NCBI GenBank assembly: GCA_001557505.1
Contig: LSAX01000001.1
Coordinates: forward strand, 3,782,001-3,846,000
Direction of reading: 5' to 3'
Length of the DNA: 64,000 bases
DNA from: Reticulascus tulasneorum
Taxonomy: Eukaryota > Ascomycota > Sordariomycetes > Glomerellales > Reticulascaceae
The translations under genes and the position numbers were made by a program. Positions 45,223 to 58,255 of this stretch are shown here, one piece after another. The notes below the pieces were generated by a model. That model was given only the letters and a program-made list of their open reading frames with translations, was not told the origin of the DNA and searched no databases. Each line of letters begins with the position of its first letter. Within the stretch, counting starts at the first letter, position 1.

Positions 45223-48200
45223 TTTATACGAAGTAGTGGAGAGGATGAAGAGGGAAGAAGAGAGAGAGCAGTGTTGATCGTGTAGGTTGGGCTCTGGCTT
45301 TTCGGCGTTTTTTCTCTTCTTTTCCTATTTTTTCCTTTCTTTTTTTCTTCATGCAGCTGTTGGGCAGCCAGCTTGACTATTCCAAGCGGGCGACAGCACA
45401 GGAAGAGAAAAAAAAAGAAGGAAACTTACCAATATTCATGCCACTAAATAAACTCACCCCTATAACAAACCACTTAAAACAATAAACAAACTGAGGGTAT
45501 CCTGGGGGGATCAGGGAAAAAGAGGGCCCCCCCGAAAAACAAGCAAACGGCCCCAATGAATCTGAGGCACGACTGAAGCACGCGTCCAATTGGCCGGATG
45601 GGCGTGGGCAATTAATTTAGACAGCGAATCAATGCCGGCAGACTGGTCATGCTGAGTGTTGCTCTCGTAGAGTTTCTACCGACATGGGGGTGTGGTTGCA
45701 TCGCCCGTCCGCCTCACTCAACATAGCATAGTAATTACTGTAGGTAACTTAGTACCCGCCAGGAGTCGAGCCAAAGGGATAACCCTTGTCTGTGTGTGTA
45801 TCGTGTGCCCTGTTGGGTTTTCCAAAAGGAAGAAAGTGAGAGAGGGATGGATGCACTGCCGCAACCAGCGACCCCAACCCACCAACTGCTAAGTTAACCA
45901 GGTCCGTGTGGCAGTGACCAGAGTTTGGCCCTGAAGCCACAAAAAAAGAGCCCGCCGCCGGACATCCAGAAGATGACGGAGCTTGGGAATCGCTGATTGC
46001 TGCCCAAGCCCGCAAGCTGTCCGGGACGGATTGCGCGTCTACCAGTCAACCGCTTTGCTGCACCAAGTCTCCATCTATTTAGGGTTTGGAACCCAGGGAC
46101 CCCCCGATCCGAGTAAAAATAGGCCGCAAAAGGATTGAGACGCTGGCTTCTCGCTCTAGAACTTAAAACTTTTTTTCCTGTGAGCTCAAAAAGAGGGCAC
46201 CCGTTGTTTTTGGGGAGTTCAGCGTTTTGGGGGGGGGGGTCGGGCCCATCCGTCACCAACCTGCCCCAGTTGGTAATCGGAAAGAAAGTCAGCTATTCGT
46301 ACACCTCGTTAGAGAACAGCCGTCCAATCTTCAGTGTCTCAAAAGCGCGCGTCTACGAGACCTTCCCTACCCCCTTTTGTTTTGTGGTGTGTGGCTTCAC
46401 GCATTGAAATCCTTCTGCCGATACCACGGCGTAATCCCCCCCACATATCGCCACCCAAAGCAAGAAAAAGAAAAACAGCCCTGTCATGTCATGGCCGGCG
46501 TGACCAACCAAAGATGGGGAAATTGAACTGGTTCCTCCCCGTTCCAATAGGATCGTCATTGATCAGTCGAAGTTCGGAACCGCTGGAAACCTTGCTCCCT
46601 GTTCTTCAGTCCCTTCTGAGACCCCAAGTCATGGGTAGGATGGTTCGAGTAAAAAGGAGGGCATGTTGGTGATAGCTCGATTAGATCTGTCTCATGATCA
46701 AGCGAACGCTCCCGATTTGGACAATTGCTGATAAGGATAAGGACAGACTGATACATGCTTGATGTAGACAGAAACCCATCACTGATCATTCCAGGTAGGT
46801 AGTTGGGGTACTATACCTCCTTGACCCATATCACTTGTAAAGGTACCCGTATGTGGGAAGCACATGAAGCGCCTAATCACCCGCCTATGCGAGTCTGTAC
46901 ATACATACGGGACTACTCGTAACTGAGATCCGTTCCCAGATTAGCAAGAGCAGTACTCTGTACTGTGCTGTAATTATGTATGTAGGAGCGCCAGGATAAG
47001 GGGAGCATCCCGTTCAGCGCGTCGCGATCTGACCCTCCCGCCAATCAGCCCGCTCGTCTAGCCCTGAGATTAAAGCCATCACTCGACAGATTGCCTGACT
47101 ATGTATGTTATAATGTTGTGCCTACATACAGCTAGGCAATGCGGTAGTACCACGCAGCAAGTAGCTTTTGCGGGTATGTAGGCGAGGAGATGAATACACG
47201 GACTGGGTGGCGGCGGTAGAGTGGGTGGAGGTGGGTGTCGCGCATGTGGATGGCATCTCATCTCATCGCGACTTGGACGCCAAATCAAGCCCTCAACCAG
47301 TCAAAACACCCTGTTCTTTGTTTTCCATCTCGCCAGTCAGCTGCACGTTCGCGACGGCATCCAGGTTCTGGCCATAAGACCTCCACACGCAAAACCACGA
47401 AACTCGAGACATGCTTGCGCCGCTGCATATCGTCGCAATTACACCTCATCAAACCGCCCAGTCTTTTGCGATTCGCAACTCCATGCCAGTCGCTACCGGC
47501 TTGGATCAACTCTCATACCAACCGGGGCCCGAGAGAATACGACCTCGACCAGGCCCTCAAATCGGGTCATCTGGGCCACTACCGTACTGCCTAGTCTGGG
47601 TTTGCCGGAAGATACAACCATCTGGGACACCACCTCCTTATTACATCATCCACATCGCCGCCCACTCAAAGCGACTACGAAGTACTGTCTGTACATCCAC
47701 CACCCAGCTGCTGTATGTACACACAGACTTCCGAGCCATAATCCTGCGTACTCATCACAAACATCTCTCCGCCTAGCCCGATAAGTTACCTCCCCAATAG
47801 GTTCTTAAGACCCCGGTCCCATCAGATCGTGCATCTTTCTCTTCACCTGCATCATGCGGCCCTGACCGGCCCAGAGTGAAGCGACGCAAAATAGCCCCAT
47901 CAATCCCACCTACGAATACAGAGCACGGATTACCCGTACACACTCACTCACTCACTCGTCAAGACAGAGGTCGTACATGGGCCGGGATTAAGTCTCGGAG
48001 CCGTCCAGGTCTTTTTTCGATCCCTCCCCTCCTCTTCTTCGTCTCTGCCCAGTTTTTGAATGCGTTTTGTTTCTGGTTGCGCCGCATTACCACCCCCTCC
48101 CCCTCAAATCATTGCCGCCTCCACCAGCTCCGCTTTCTTCTGGTTCGTGCCCTCGTCCGTCCTTGCCCAAGCACAGGCTCAGGCACAACAAGCCAGACGG

Positions 48201-48280
48201 AGGGAGCTCGAGCATCCAACCGCAATATAATAATCCTGGCCTCTGGCCCTCTTGCCTGGCCAGACTCGCAATATCCCGCC

Positions 48281-49678
48281 ATGTCGAACTCCAACTCTTC
48301 GCCGCCAAACTCTCACAGCTTCCTGGAGCAGACCGCCTCGCTGCTCAGTACTGTGGGAGGCTACATGCGCCTGCCGGCCTTGGCGTCGACGGTATGTCAC
48401 ACCGTCCAACCTCACCGATCTTTCGATTTGCAAGCTGTGTCATGGTACCCCATCCTTTGGAAGCCCCTTGCCAGCCAACTAGCTCGCCGTGGCTCGTCAA
48501 GCTAACCATCCATCCTGTTACTCTAGGGCATCGCAGGTGTCTTGACTACCCTCCTCTACTTCAAGCAAAAGTAAGTCATCCCTCGCCCATGTGACAGCAT
48601 GTTTCTGCAGTCGGGATCCCGGAAGCTGACCAGAGGCTTCCCCGCTACTCCAGGGCGCTCATCTACCCTTCTCACATGCCCCCGAACTCTCGGACAGAAG
48701 TACCGAGACCATCCCAAGTCGGCATTAAGGATTTCGAAGAGCTGGTCATACCCACAAACGATGGCGAGAAGCTATCGGCCTTCTACATCCGCGGCCCTCG
48801 CGGCGGCCGGAACTCCAAAATCACCGTTCTGATGTTCCACGGGAATGCCGGGAATATTGGCCATCGCCTGCCTATCGCGCGCATGATTATCAATTTCATC
48901 GGCTGCAATGTCTTCATGTTGGAATATCGGGGCTACGGCCTGTCCACCGGCGAGCCAGACGAGCCTGGCCTCTACGTAGATGCCCAGACTGCTCTAGACT
49001 ATCTCCGATCACGGGCCGAGACGAGCGACCATAAGCTGGTCGTCTACGGACAAAGCCTGGGGGGCGCGGTGGCCATCAAGTTGGTGGCTAAGAATCAGGC
49101 TGTTGGAGATATTGCCGGACTCATCCTTGAAAACACCTTTCTGTCCATGCGGAAGCTGATACCCTCCATCATCCCCCCGGCAAAGTACTTGACGCTACTA
49201 TGCCACCAAGTCTGGCCTAGCGACACAATCATACCCTCCATCACCACAGTCCCGATGCTCTTCTTGAGCGGCCTGCAAGACGAGGTCGTCCCGTAAGTCA
49301 CCTCAGCCCTTATCTACTCCCCCCCTCCCTACACCGCGCACATATGATGATCAACCATTCACCATCCACAAAAGATGAGCCCTTCGGGGTGAGGATTATG
49401 AAACATTTTTGACTGATACTGCGAACCGCCCCCCCTCTACATTATTTACTTCATGTCTCAGAGCATGTTTGGCGCGGAGCTAACAAAAACCGTCATCCAG
49501 ACCAAATCACATGCGCCAGCTATACGAGCTCTCGACCACCCCAACAAAGGTTTGGAAACCTCTGCCGGGTGGCGATCACAACTCGAGCGTACTGGAAGAG
49601 GGCTTCTTCGAGGCCATGGCCGACTTCATAGGCGACGTGACGAGCGAGGACAAGAAACAGGAGAAGGGCCGCTTATAG
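48281..49678 (+). CDS. BEM46-family alpha/beta hydrolase
   Basis: Exons 48281-48391, 48527-48570, 48654-49292 and 49501-49678 give 323 aa. A membrane anchor lies near residues 38-52 (GIAGVLTTLLYFKQKALIYP). The fold is an alpha/beta hydrolase: VLMFHGNAGNIGHRLPIARM, EYRGYGLSTGEP, the nucleophile elbow YGQSLGGAVAIKL (Ser-186), the acid LSGLQDEVVPP (Asp-261) and the final His-291 in PGGDHNSS, so the catalytic triad is complete. Known: fission-yeast Bem46 and Neurospora BEM46 localise to ER/eisosome regions; in Neurospora it affects ascospore germination and the auxin pathway. The substrate is unknown. The third intron (208 bp, 49293-49500) is long for this window. It belongs to the ABHD13/BEM46 class by the sum of these motifs. 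Confidence 0.94.
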
Positions 49679-50570
49679 AGAGAGCAAGTTGTGGCTCGCC
49701 AGGCATTGAGAGCAGCCGTTCAGAGGCTGGGTCAGGATACAGTGTTTTTTGACGTCAGCGCCGGGCTCTCTTCCGCTTGCTACCGGCGACCCAGATCTGC
49801 AACCCCAGCGCCCGCGGCAAACTGAAGGAAGCCGGCCGGGGCCGCCGGGGTCGGAAGTGACGCGATCTTTCCATCGTTCTACATCATGATTGATACCCCC
49901 CCCACCATCTCCCTAGAGAACGACGACGACGCACGTCAAAGTAGATAATAATGAACAAAGCAAAAACGTTTTTAATGGCATGACTTTCTTGAAATCCGCT
50001 GATCCCTGCCGGGGTATACTGCATGAATGATAGCCGCGTCGTTAGCTGCACCCGGGCGTGGACGACGCGAGTGTCTTTGCTGGGGGGGTGTGTGCCATGC
50101 ACTCTATCAGAGACGAGGCTGAGGTCATTCTGCCTGATTGCTGGGTTCGGTCCGGCGCAGGAACGCTATGTGAGTTTATGCAGGTTTTTCTAGACCTTTC
50201 TCTTATTCCGACGGGCCCTGGGCAATATGTCGTTATCGGACGAAGGAATCGCTTACGGCGGCATGCCTTTGAATCTCAATTCGGCTTGGATCTCGCTAGT
50301 GAGAGAGGCTGGAACCTTGCTTTGGATGGCTATAGTTGGGTGTCTATATGACTAGCGATTCCGACCAAAACTAATTGATTCGGACTAGTGCTGATGTCGT
50401 GTTCATCCGCAAGTGATCTTATAGACTAGAAAGTTTGTCCTATATTTGAGAAGGCTAACCTATACAACGAGCTTATCACGAACTAACCAACTCCACGTCC
50501 GCACCTCGCCGGAGATCGAACGGAGCTTCCACCCCCACCACATCCCAATTGGGGTAGCATGGTTGGTAAA
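49679..50570. other. 892-bp convergent intergenic region
   Basis: 3' UTRs of BEM46 (+) and the NFX1-type gene (-). No gene or repeat was recognised. Confidence 0.5.
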
Positions 50571-53500
50571 TCACTCATCCAGCTTCTCAGCGGCAGCTTC
50601 CCAATCCTCCTCGACCGATTCCTCGCGCACAAGCTTCTTTGGCTCCCTTTTCAGGCTCACAAACCCGCTCGCCACCCTGGTCTCTGCTTGCGGCTGGACG
50701 GGCAACCGCTTCTGTGCGGCCCGGCCCACGACAGCACTCCACCCTCCGGCCCCGGCCCCGGCGCTGCCTTCACGGCGAAGGATGTTTAGCGACGGATCTG
50801 CGTGGCAGAGGATTACGGCGCTAGCAAGACCGTCCCTAGCGACTGTGCGTGCGACTGCTGGCTTGAGCGAGGACAGGGATGTTTCCACTGCCGAAGCGGT
50901 TGAGCCCCAGGATGTGTTTGGCACAGCTCGGATCACGATTTCATCTGAGGGGAGAAAGCTTGTTGTGAAGCTTAAGGCGTTGTAAGTTGCCAGGTCAGGA
51001 GCAAGTGCGGTCTCGACCTCCTTGATCGTAAGTCCGAATCGCGGGCTGGAGAGGAGCAATGCATTGTACGGCTCGTTCGCCGGAGCTGGCCCAGCAGCCG
51101 ACCGAGGAGGCTCCGCGGCCTGCGTCGAGCGGATCTTGACACACTGCGCAAGCGTCTTCCTCGGCGCAGAGACGAACCTAGGAGTCTTGAAGACGCAGAC
51201 GTGCCGGTGCGGCTCCGGATCCTGGCTCTCGCTGTCGAAGCCATAGTCCTCGGCTAGCGCATGCAGGAAGGCGCGTTGGTGTGGCGGCATGGGCTTGAAG
51301 CGGATTCGTTTCTCGGCTGTGTCGGAGGCGAAGACGCGGAACTCGCGCTCTTGGGTTTGCGCCCAGGTGACGTTGTCGCGGAAGAGCTTGAGGGTTTCAT
51401 TCGCATAAGGCACATGATCGTCCGAGTGTGTTTCCGGGTCGATGTTAAGTGCGGCTGCGAGGCGCTGGTTGCGTTGGAGACGGAGGCACTCGTCATCGCA
51501 CTTGAGAGTGTCCCGCTTAGGGGATGAGTTGAGTTTGGTGGCCAGGCAGCGGACTTCCTGCTTTCTGTGCTGGCAATCACAGGTGATGAAGGTCTTGGAT
51601 TGGCAGGGCTTGTCCTCCTTGCATGCTGCGAGACGGTTAGCGGGTGATTTACACCTACGTAAGGAAGATTGACTTACGGAATGGGGCGTGGCAGGTATCC
51701 TGACAGGCATGATCGCACGATTTTCTTGTCTTCCCGCAAGCCTGGGCGCAGTGTGAGCCTGATATCTCGGCATCCTCACATTGGCCTGCCCTATGGCATG
51801 GCTTCTTGCAAGTATGCGTGCCGCACTTGAGTTTCTTGCCACATGGAAGCCCACATCGCACCTCTTCGAACCAACACGGCTGGTTCTTGAGTCTCTGTTT
51901 CCCACAGATACATGACTTCTCAACCAGGAACGGGCACTTCGGACAGGGAAGATCTTCCGGGTGGCAGTTGTGCTGAACCTGAGGATGACCGCAAGGCCGT
52001 GGGTGAGTGCAATCGAATCGGCACTCAGGAGGCCGCGTTCCGCACGGCTGAGGTGGTTGAAGAACAGTTCGACCACATGTACAGCTGATCTCGTCAAAGA
52101 CTGCTTCGAGACAGGTTGGACACGGCCCTTTGTGACAGATTTGCTGGCAAACGTGAGTACCGCATTTGAGGACCCGTCCACATATTCGAATGCAGATATG
52201 CTCCGCCTCGACGTCATCGGCATTCTGCAGCTTGTGCTTCCGCCTTGCAGCTTGTCGCTCGGCCGCCTTTTTCTCCCCGGGGCAACAGCGCTCACCACAC
52301 TGATGCCGCGCGCAGTTCAACTGCGCTTGGCAAACCCTCATGCACATGGGTTCAGCGATTTGTCCCTGGTGACAAAGAGTTTGGCTGACTGTTCGGCCGC
52401 ATCGGCATGAAATGTCCATCTTTTGGTAACACGACCTACACGGGCCGGTATGGCATGTGTCGTCACATTCATGTCCGCATGGTAGGGTCTTCCCACAGGT
52501 TTTCGTACAATGGGGTATTTTGTCTTTGCAGGATCGTCTCGGCTCGTCCAGCAATTCCTCTAGTGGTGTTTTTCCACAGGGGCAGGAAAGCACCAGATCA
52601 GGGGAGAAGGGGCAGTGCGCCGCGTCTTCGTCCTGAGGATGGCAAGTCTTTTCGCACTCGTGATCGCCACAGTCGTATTTCCTTTGGCAGAGAGCGCCGC
52701 ATTCGAAAGACCCTTCAAACCAAGCTCCTTCTGAGATGTCGTCCGTTTCTGTGGCCTTGACTTGCCCGTAGTTGAAAGATTGGAGGGCATCGTCCCTCCG
52801 GTCGCACGGAATCTCCTTCTCGACCCGCCCACAATAACATCTGGATGCGATTGGGATTTCGCAGCTGCCGCAAAGACCAGAATGACAGGGCCGGGAGCAG
52901 TAGTGGTCTCCGCAGGGTAATAAATCCCCGCACACCTCCTGGCAACTCCATCCCTTGCCGTAATCCGTCTCGGTACATCTCTTCTTAATCTCATGCTTAC
53001 CGCAAAAGCATGATTGAACCGGCCCCATCAGCCCGCAAGGAGGGCAGGGTCCAGCGTGGCACTCTAGAGAGCACGGGTGGGGGCATGTAGCTCTAGGTTT
53101 CGAACAGGTTTGTCCGCACGAGTGCGGTGGCAAACCCGGGACGTTGCTTGGGCTGATATCCTTCCCGCACCAGCAGTGGTATGTGCTCGGCTCCTCAGTC
53201 ATGGGCAGATTGCAGCCTGGACATCGCCAGCTCTGGTGGTCATCATCCTTTCTGATTTGATTCGTATACCATTTCTTGACGCACGGTAAGTGAACCACAG
53301 TCCAGCATATTGAGCAGGACCACACCCTTGAAGTTCGGAGAACTTCGCTCGTGCAGATTACACATTCATACTGGCCGTGAATGATGTCCTCATGAATCCG
53401 AGTAGGCAAGTCTGCGGCTGTAGACTTTGGGCCCATTGGGAACTGAAGCTTCTGTTGTTTTGGGGCAGGTCTGTCGGTGCTTTGTCAGTAATTTAATCAG

Positions 53501-53986
53501 ATTCAGTAAAGGCACAGAAGTTCCCTACCTTCCCTGCTTGACCGGTTGCCCTGGGACGAACTCCGGAGCATCTGCACTCAAAGCCGGTGCGGATCCATCC
53601 GATTCCTCCGTCTCAGTAGTCAGATGGCCACCAAACGTCCTTCGAGTTCCGGGGACATGCACAGGGACAGGGGCGCCGCGACTTGCGGCGCCCCGCCCGG
53701 TAGCCCGTAGGCCACCTCTGCCTCTGCCTCTGCCTCTGCCTCTCCTCGGGAAGCTCGCATTGCCTTCCCCGGATGCACCATCCGGTCTGGAATCGGTGGC
53801 AGTTGCCGATGCCCCTTGGTTCTGTGGGGTGGCGGATCGACCATCACGATGTCCTCCGTGACCCCGATCTCCTCGACCGCGGTCTCCCCGGCCTCTGCCT
53901 GCTCTGCCCCGTCTGTGCGGATGGCTTGCTCCTCTATCTGAAATCCCAGCCTGGGTTTGGCTTGAGGCAACCTCACTATCCGCCAT
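50571..53986 (-). CDS. NF-X1/FAP1-type zinc-finger protein with RING and R3H domains
   Basis: Exons 53986-53529, 53470-51678 and 51625-50571 (minus) give 1101 aa. The N-terminal 150 residues are Arg/Gly-rich (HRRGRAGRGRGDRGRGDRGH; RRGRGRGRGRGG), an RGG-like region. The RING-type domain follows (YECVICTSEVLRTS, SCSICWTVVHLPCVKKW, RCPGCN). Residues about 230-750 hold the NF-X1 zinc-finger array, with recurrent CGHECDDTCHTGPC / CGTHVCQQICHKGPC patterns. An R3H-like region lies in the third exon (FRVFASDTAEKRIRFKPMPP, HRHVCVFKTPRFVSAP). Known: NF-X1/Shuttle craft bind DNA or RNA; yeast Fap1 binds FKBP12 and rapamycin competes; the RING suggests E3 ligase activity. The start was taken as MADSEVAS; an in-frame upstream ATG at 54079 is possible. 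Confidence 0.94.
53713..53742. repeat. CCTCTG hexanucleotide repeat coding Arg-Gly
   Basis: Tandem CCTCTG units on the plus strand (AGAGGC-type on the coding strand) translate to alternating Arg-Gly within the RGG region of the NFX1-type protein. Unit gain or loss would change RG number without a frameshift. Confidence 0.75.
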
Positions 53987-55452
53987 GATTGCTTCCTTGG
54001 GATGTTGGCTCTGATGTGGCGATGAAAGTCTTATGCGCTTTTTGAAATACAGCGTCTTCGTAAATGATGCCCGAGGCAAAAACCCGTGCTAACGTGGTGA
54101 ATTGTGAGACAAACAAGAAAGAAACGAAACAAAGTACGGCCCTGCCTTGGATTTAAGGAAGATTTTCAAATTGTTACAAAAGTCGAAAGGACCGATGGCG
54201 AGTTCCCGGATGGCGGAGTATCCCTTTAGTGGGATTTTTCGCTTGTGGCAAGGCCGATGCGAGGCTGACAAAAGGAGAAGCTGCTTGAAGCAAGAATGAG
54301 TCACGTATGGGGGGCTGCGCTGCTTGGTGCATGTTGCCCTTGTACATGAGTCGAAGAAGACGGGGTATCAATTCCTAGACTGCATTCTTTGCCTATTGGG
54401 GCCCGGGAGAAGAAGATATTGGGGAGCCAATTAGTCTTCTTCTTCGTGTTAGCTCATTAGAACATTGAAGTATCCCTTTGCCACAGGTATGTGTGTGGTG
54501 GAGAAATCAAACGTCATATTCTGCTAGGAAACTGTAGTCGATGAACACCAAACGGTGCGCACAACGCTATTCAGTTATGATGTGCAGAGAGCTCCCTAAG
54601 ATTCAAATACACTTATAGCATCCGCGTGAATGGCTTTATTCAATTGTACCAGAAATGCAGTTGAATTCGGTATACCTGTGTATGCGCTTTACGCAGCTGT
54701 TTCGCAAGAGACGCAGCTTCTAGCGGCGAAACCACAGTACATAGATAGGTACATACATACCAATGCAATCCGGCAACTAATATCCTAAAAGTACAACCAG
54801 TATGCCTCTGAAGCTTCATTCGCATGCCAAATTATCAAAATGAGCATAGCTTTTGAGATATCAGGCTCATGGAGTATCGTGGTGAATATTAGGATATTCG
54901 TTTAAATCCTTACATTATCTTACACCTACTTTGCGACTATAATGTTGCCTGCAACAGCACTCTGCTTTGTGTCACAGGTTGAGCGGCCCTGTTCTCTACA
55001 AATCCCCTTGACCAGCCAGCCATCCAAGTAACACACACACTTGGCCTAGTAAGTCTGATTGCTTGGTTGTCAACGTCACGCAAAGATTAGTGGCCTAGGG
55101 AAAACGTGAATCACCCCAACTTTTAGCCTAGGCTGCTGTCTTTGCACCCGAGTGGCCCTGCCGCTTTAGCCCGAGCCATGACTCCTGAGTTGTGACTCAC
55201 CTACTACCTAGACAGGCTGAGCAGCTACGGGCGGTTTTACCAAGAAATGCACCCCAGTTTTTCGTGCCAGGTAAAGCCACAGCTCAAACATGGATTCTGA
55301 GTTGCGCCACATTCTTCAGAGGAGAGACGAAGCATCTGCTTGTAGTTTCTCAACTCCCGATACATGGAAGGGGCATTGAAGCTGTATCATTCGCTGAGGT
55401 ATATGGAGCTCCCCTATCTCAGGTGCATAGACGCACTAGAACCGGGCCTTCA
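53987..55452. other. 1.5-kb intergenic region
   Basis: Upstream region of the NFX1-type gene (-) and 3' flank of the cysteinyl-tRNA synthetase gene (-). It is A+T-richer around 54600-54960. ORFs (for example 55192-55470) overlap the synthetase's downstream flank and have no family features. Confidence 0.45.
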
Positions 55453-58255
55453 CTACGGGTTATCCTTTGACTGGCTCGCCAACCACTCCTCGTGTAACCC
55501 CTTTTGCTTCTCCCACTCCTTGACCATTTTCTTCCTTCTGCTTTTCGACACCTCTTTTCCTTCTGTGTCCTTGACTGGAATGCCATCCGCGTCCCAGTCC
55601 GAAAACTCGCTCGTCCGGAACATTTGCAAATGGCTGACCTTGGCTTTCTCGCCAAGCAACCTCTTCTTCTCCGCCTCCTCGGCCTCCCTTTGTAGCTTTG
55701 CCTTCTTCTTCGCAGCATCGGCGTCCTCGCGCGCCGCCCGCGAATTGCGTAGAGACCGTTCGACAGGGCGTACAAGCGCGGGTAGCGGCGGGTCACGATC
55801 TTCGAGGTAGATGTTGAGATTCCAGAGGTGCGTGTCCCGTAGTTGGTCGCAGAGTTGAAGGAAGTCTTTGGCGGATGCTTTCTTTTGCACCAGTCCAGTA
55901 GTGTCTTCCAAGAATTGCTCTAGCACCTGCACGTACGGTTTCTCGTCGGCTTCTGGCGTCGCGGCTTGTGCTTTCGAAGCTCCAGCGTCGTCGACCACTT
56001 TTGCAAGTGCCGAATAGTCGAGGGAGCCGGAACGAGCAAGCTGTCGGACCTTGTCACGGAGCTCGGAAGCCGGATAGACATAGGGTCGAGCCAGGGCTGG
56101 TATCTCAAGCCCGGACCATGCGACACTCTTTTTGCTGAGATCACCCTCAGGATCTAGCCCAAAGATGATGACTATGCGCGTGATCCACTGGGCAAGGGTC
56201 AAGACGACCTCGTCTGAGGGATTCTGGGCCAGGTTGTACTCTGTGACAAGGTCGGACAACACGCGCATTGCTACTGGGGTGTTGAATGAGTCGCACAAGG
56301 CTGTCTCAAGCTCCTTTTTGGCTTTCTCTAACGCGTCCAAGAGCTGCTGGTCTGCCGGGCTTGCCGTCTTTGAGCCATCCACAGCAGACTCGCCGTTTCT
56401 GGTTCTCGCAACTTCCAAGCTCTTCAGGAAGAAATTGTTCAACTTGCTCTCCCAAGAAGCTGTAGCCTTCAATACTTCATCTGTTACCTCAATGTTATCC
56501 TGCCAGGAGCTGAGCAAAAAGCAGACGCGAAGGGAACGAGGGGTCCATTCCGGTCGGAGTAGGGCTTCGCGGATTGTTGTGAAGTTTTTCAGACTTTTGC
56601 TCATCTGTTATCGAGCGTCAGCATACGATATCATGGAGAGTATTGACTCAGGGGACCACTGACCTTCATTCCCTGGATACTAACAAAAAATCAGCATCTG
56701 CCGCAAAGAGTAGAAATAGCGTTCCGAGTAACTTACCCTAAATGTCCGGTATGAATGAAGTAGTTCACCCACTGTACGCGAGAGTTGCCTGCCGACCAGT
56801 ATGCCTCTGACTGGGCTAACTCGTTGTCGTGATGTGGAAATCGTAGATCTGAACCCCCTGAGTGCAAATCCATAGTCTTTCCAAGCACCTCGGAGGCCAT
56901 AGCCGAGCATTCAATATGCCAGCCTGGACGCCCTTCGCCCCATGGGCTCGGCCACGACGGCTCGCCTGGCTTACTAGCTTTCCATCTGTTGAGGGTACAA
57001 GCCCGGTTAATGTTGCTCAACATGTCCAGAGACGGGTACATACAAGGCAAAATGATTCTCACTCCGCTTCACCAAGCCTGTCGACAGCGAACCTTCGCCG
57101 TCGGCCAGCAGAGCCTTGTTGCTCTTATTCCACGGCTCCAGGCGGGCGTAGAAATGTCCGGCCTTTTCGAAAGCCTCGGTATCAAAATATACTGAACCGT
57201 CGTCAGTTTTGTAGGCAAACCCATTGTCGATAATCTTGACAATAAAATCGTTGATTTGCGGCACATATTCGGTGACGCGAGTGATAATGTCCGGCTTGAG
57301 GACATTTAAAGCACCCATATCCTCAAAGAACCGATTCTCGAATCTTTGAGTGAGCTTGGTGAATATAGTGTGGTCTTTCGAATCAATCTCCGAGCCATGC
57401 AAAGAGTCAAGGTATGGGAGAAGAATGTCCTCGGCCTTTGCCAAGAACTCTGAGAGCGTTTTTGCGTTCTGCAAGGCTTCGGCCGTTGCTGCCGTCGCCT
57501 TGAGATGCACCCTCAACTTGCCCTCCTTGTCTCCAACGACTGCACCCTCGTCCAAGGCCTTCCCGTCGAGGACTCGTTTATAATGCTTGCCAACTTCGGC
57601 GCTGTATGCTTCGGGTGTAACCTCGGCAGGAAGTAAAGGAAGGTTCTTTTTAATGTAGCTTTGGAATGCCGTCCGCGTAATCTCTAGAACCGAGGTGCTA
57701 ATAGGTCCTTCTGCTCCATCGCCATTGTCTCGTTTGAACTGCTCAAACAGGTGCTGTTGCCGGCCGCGGAGGATGATCTTGTCGTCGACCTGTCATCATA
57801 TCAGGATTGGAGCATAAAACTATCGCAAAATGTGACAAACGTCGGTGATGTTCATCACAAATTTTACCCGGAACCCAAAGTAGTCCCGCATTATACGACG
57901 AAGGATGTCGGTCGACACGTAATTGCGCGCATGTCCAAGGTGAGCATCGTCGTAGACGGTCGGCCCGCAAGTACTGCGATACACATTATCAGTCCAAGCT
58001 CTGCCTCTCGAATGCGATCAAGCACCAGTTCGAAGGTCCGGCGTCAGGGTGAAAGAGTGTAGAGTCATTGGCCCCTCGGCCAATTCAATTCTGCGCATTA
58101 ACTTACTACCAACTAACGGCACCGTCTGCGATCGGAACGAAGGGCTTTTTGGATCTGGTGAGACTGTTGTAGATCTGAAGCGAAGGGAGGTGGGCTTGGG
58201 AGGAGGCATGCGGAAGCTCCCATGGGGGTTGAACTTCCCGCACCGTCGATGCCAT
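55453..58255 (-). CDS. Cysteinyl-tRNA synthetase
   Basis: Six exons (minus): 58255-58107, 57973-57841, 57789-57044, 56985-56737, 56679-56664 and 56604-55453, giving 814 aa. Class I motifs: zinc Cys-52 and the HIGH-equivalent HLGH (61-64) in [20 protein letters not shown], then [31 protein letters not shown] and [16 protein letters not shown] supply the other zinc ligands; KMSKS lies at 431-435. Exon 5 is a 16-nt microexon coding IQGMK and part of a Gly, and the next intron separates K431 from MSKS. A long C-terminal extension (about 380 residues), Lys/Glu-rich near its end ([20 protein letters not shown]), is typical of eukaryotic cytosolic CysRS. Reaction: ATP-dependent cysteine attachment to tRNA-Cys. 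No clear mitochondrial presequence is seen. Confidence 0.96.
56664..56679 (-). other. 16-nt microexon of the cysteinyl-tRNA synthetase gene
   Basis: Bounded by a TTAG acceptor (before 56679) and a GTCAGT donor (after 56664). It supplies part of a Gly codon and the residues IQGMK between GHLG and MSKS. Omitting it would shift the frame just before the KMSKS loop, so the frame and motif both require it. Confidence 0.85.

Larger units (their letters stand above)
44149..48280. other. 4.1-kb gene-poor region with simple repeats
   Basis: The large spacer holds the LYAR promoter and the upstream region of BEM46. It contains a 17-G run (44395-44411), GGAT-rich and purine-rich stretches (44700-44960), a (TG)11 tract (45201-45222) and an ACTC repeat near 47941. 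Overlapping ORFs of 100-209 codons (for example 47221-47784 and 47876-48505) show no family motif or continuity with the BEM46 exons. Confidence 0.5.

Noticed and set aside
47221..48505. ORFs of 187 and 209 codons before BEM46
   Set aside because: Out of frame with BEM46 exon 1, rich in His/Pro/Ser/Thr from CT-rich leader DNA, and without family resemblance.
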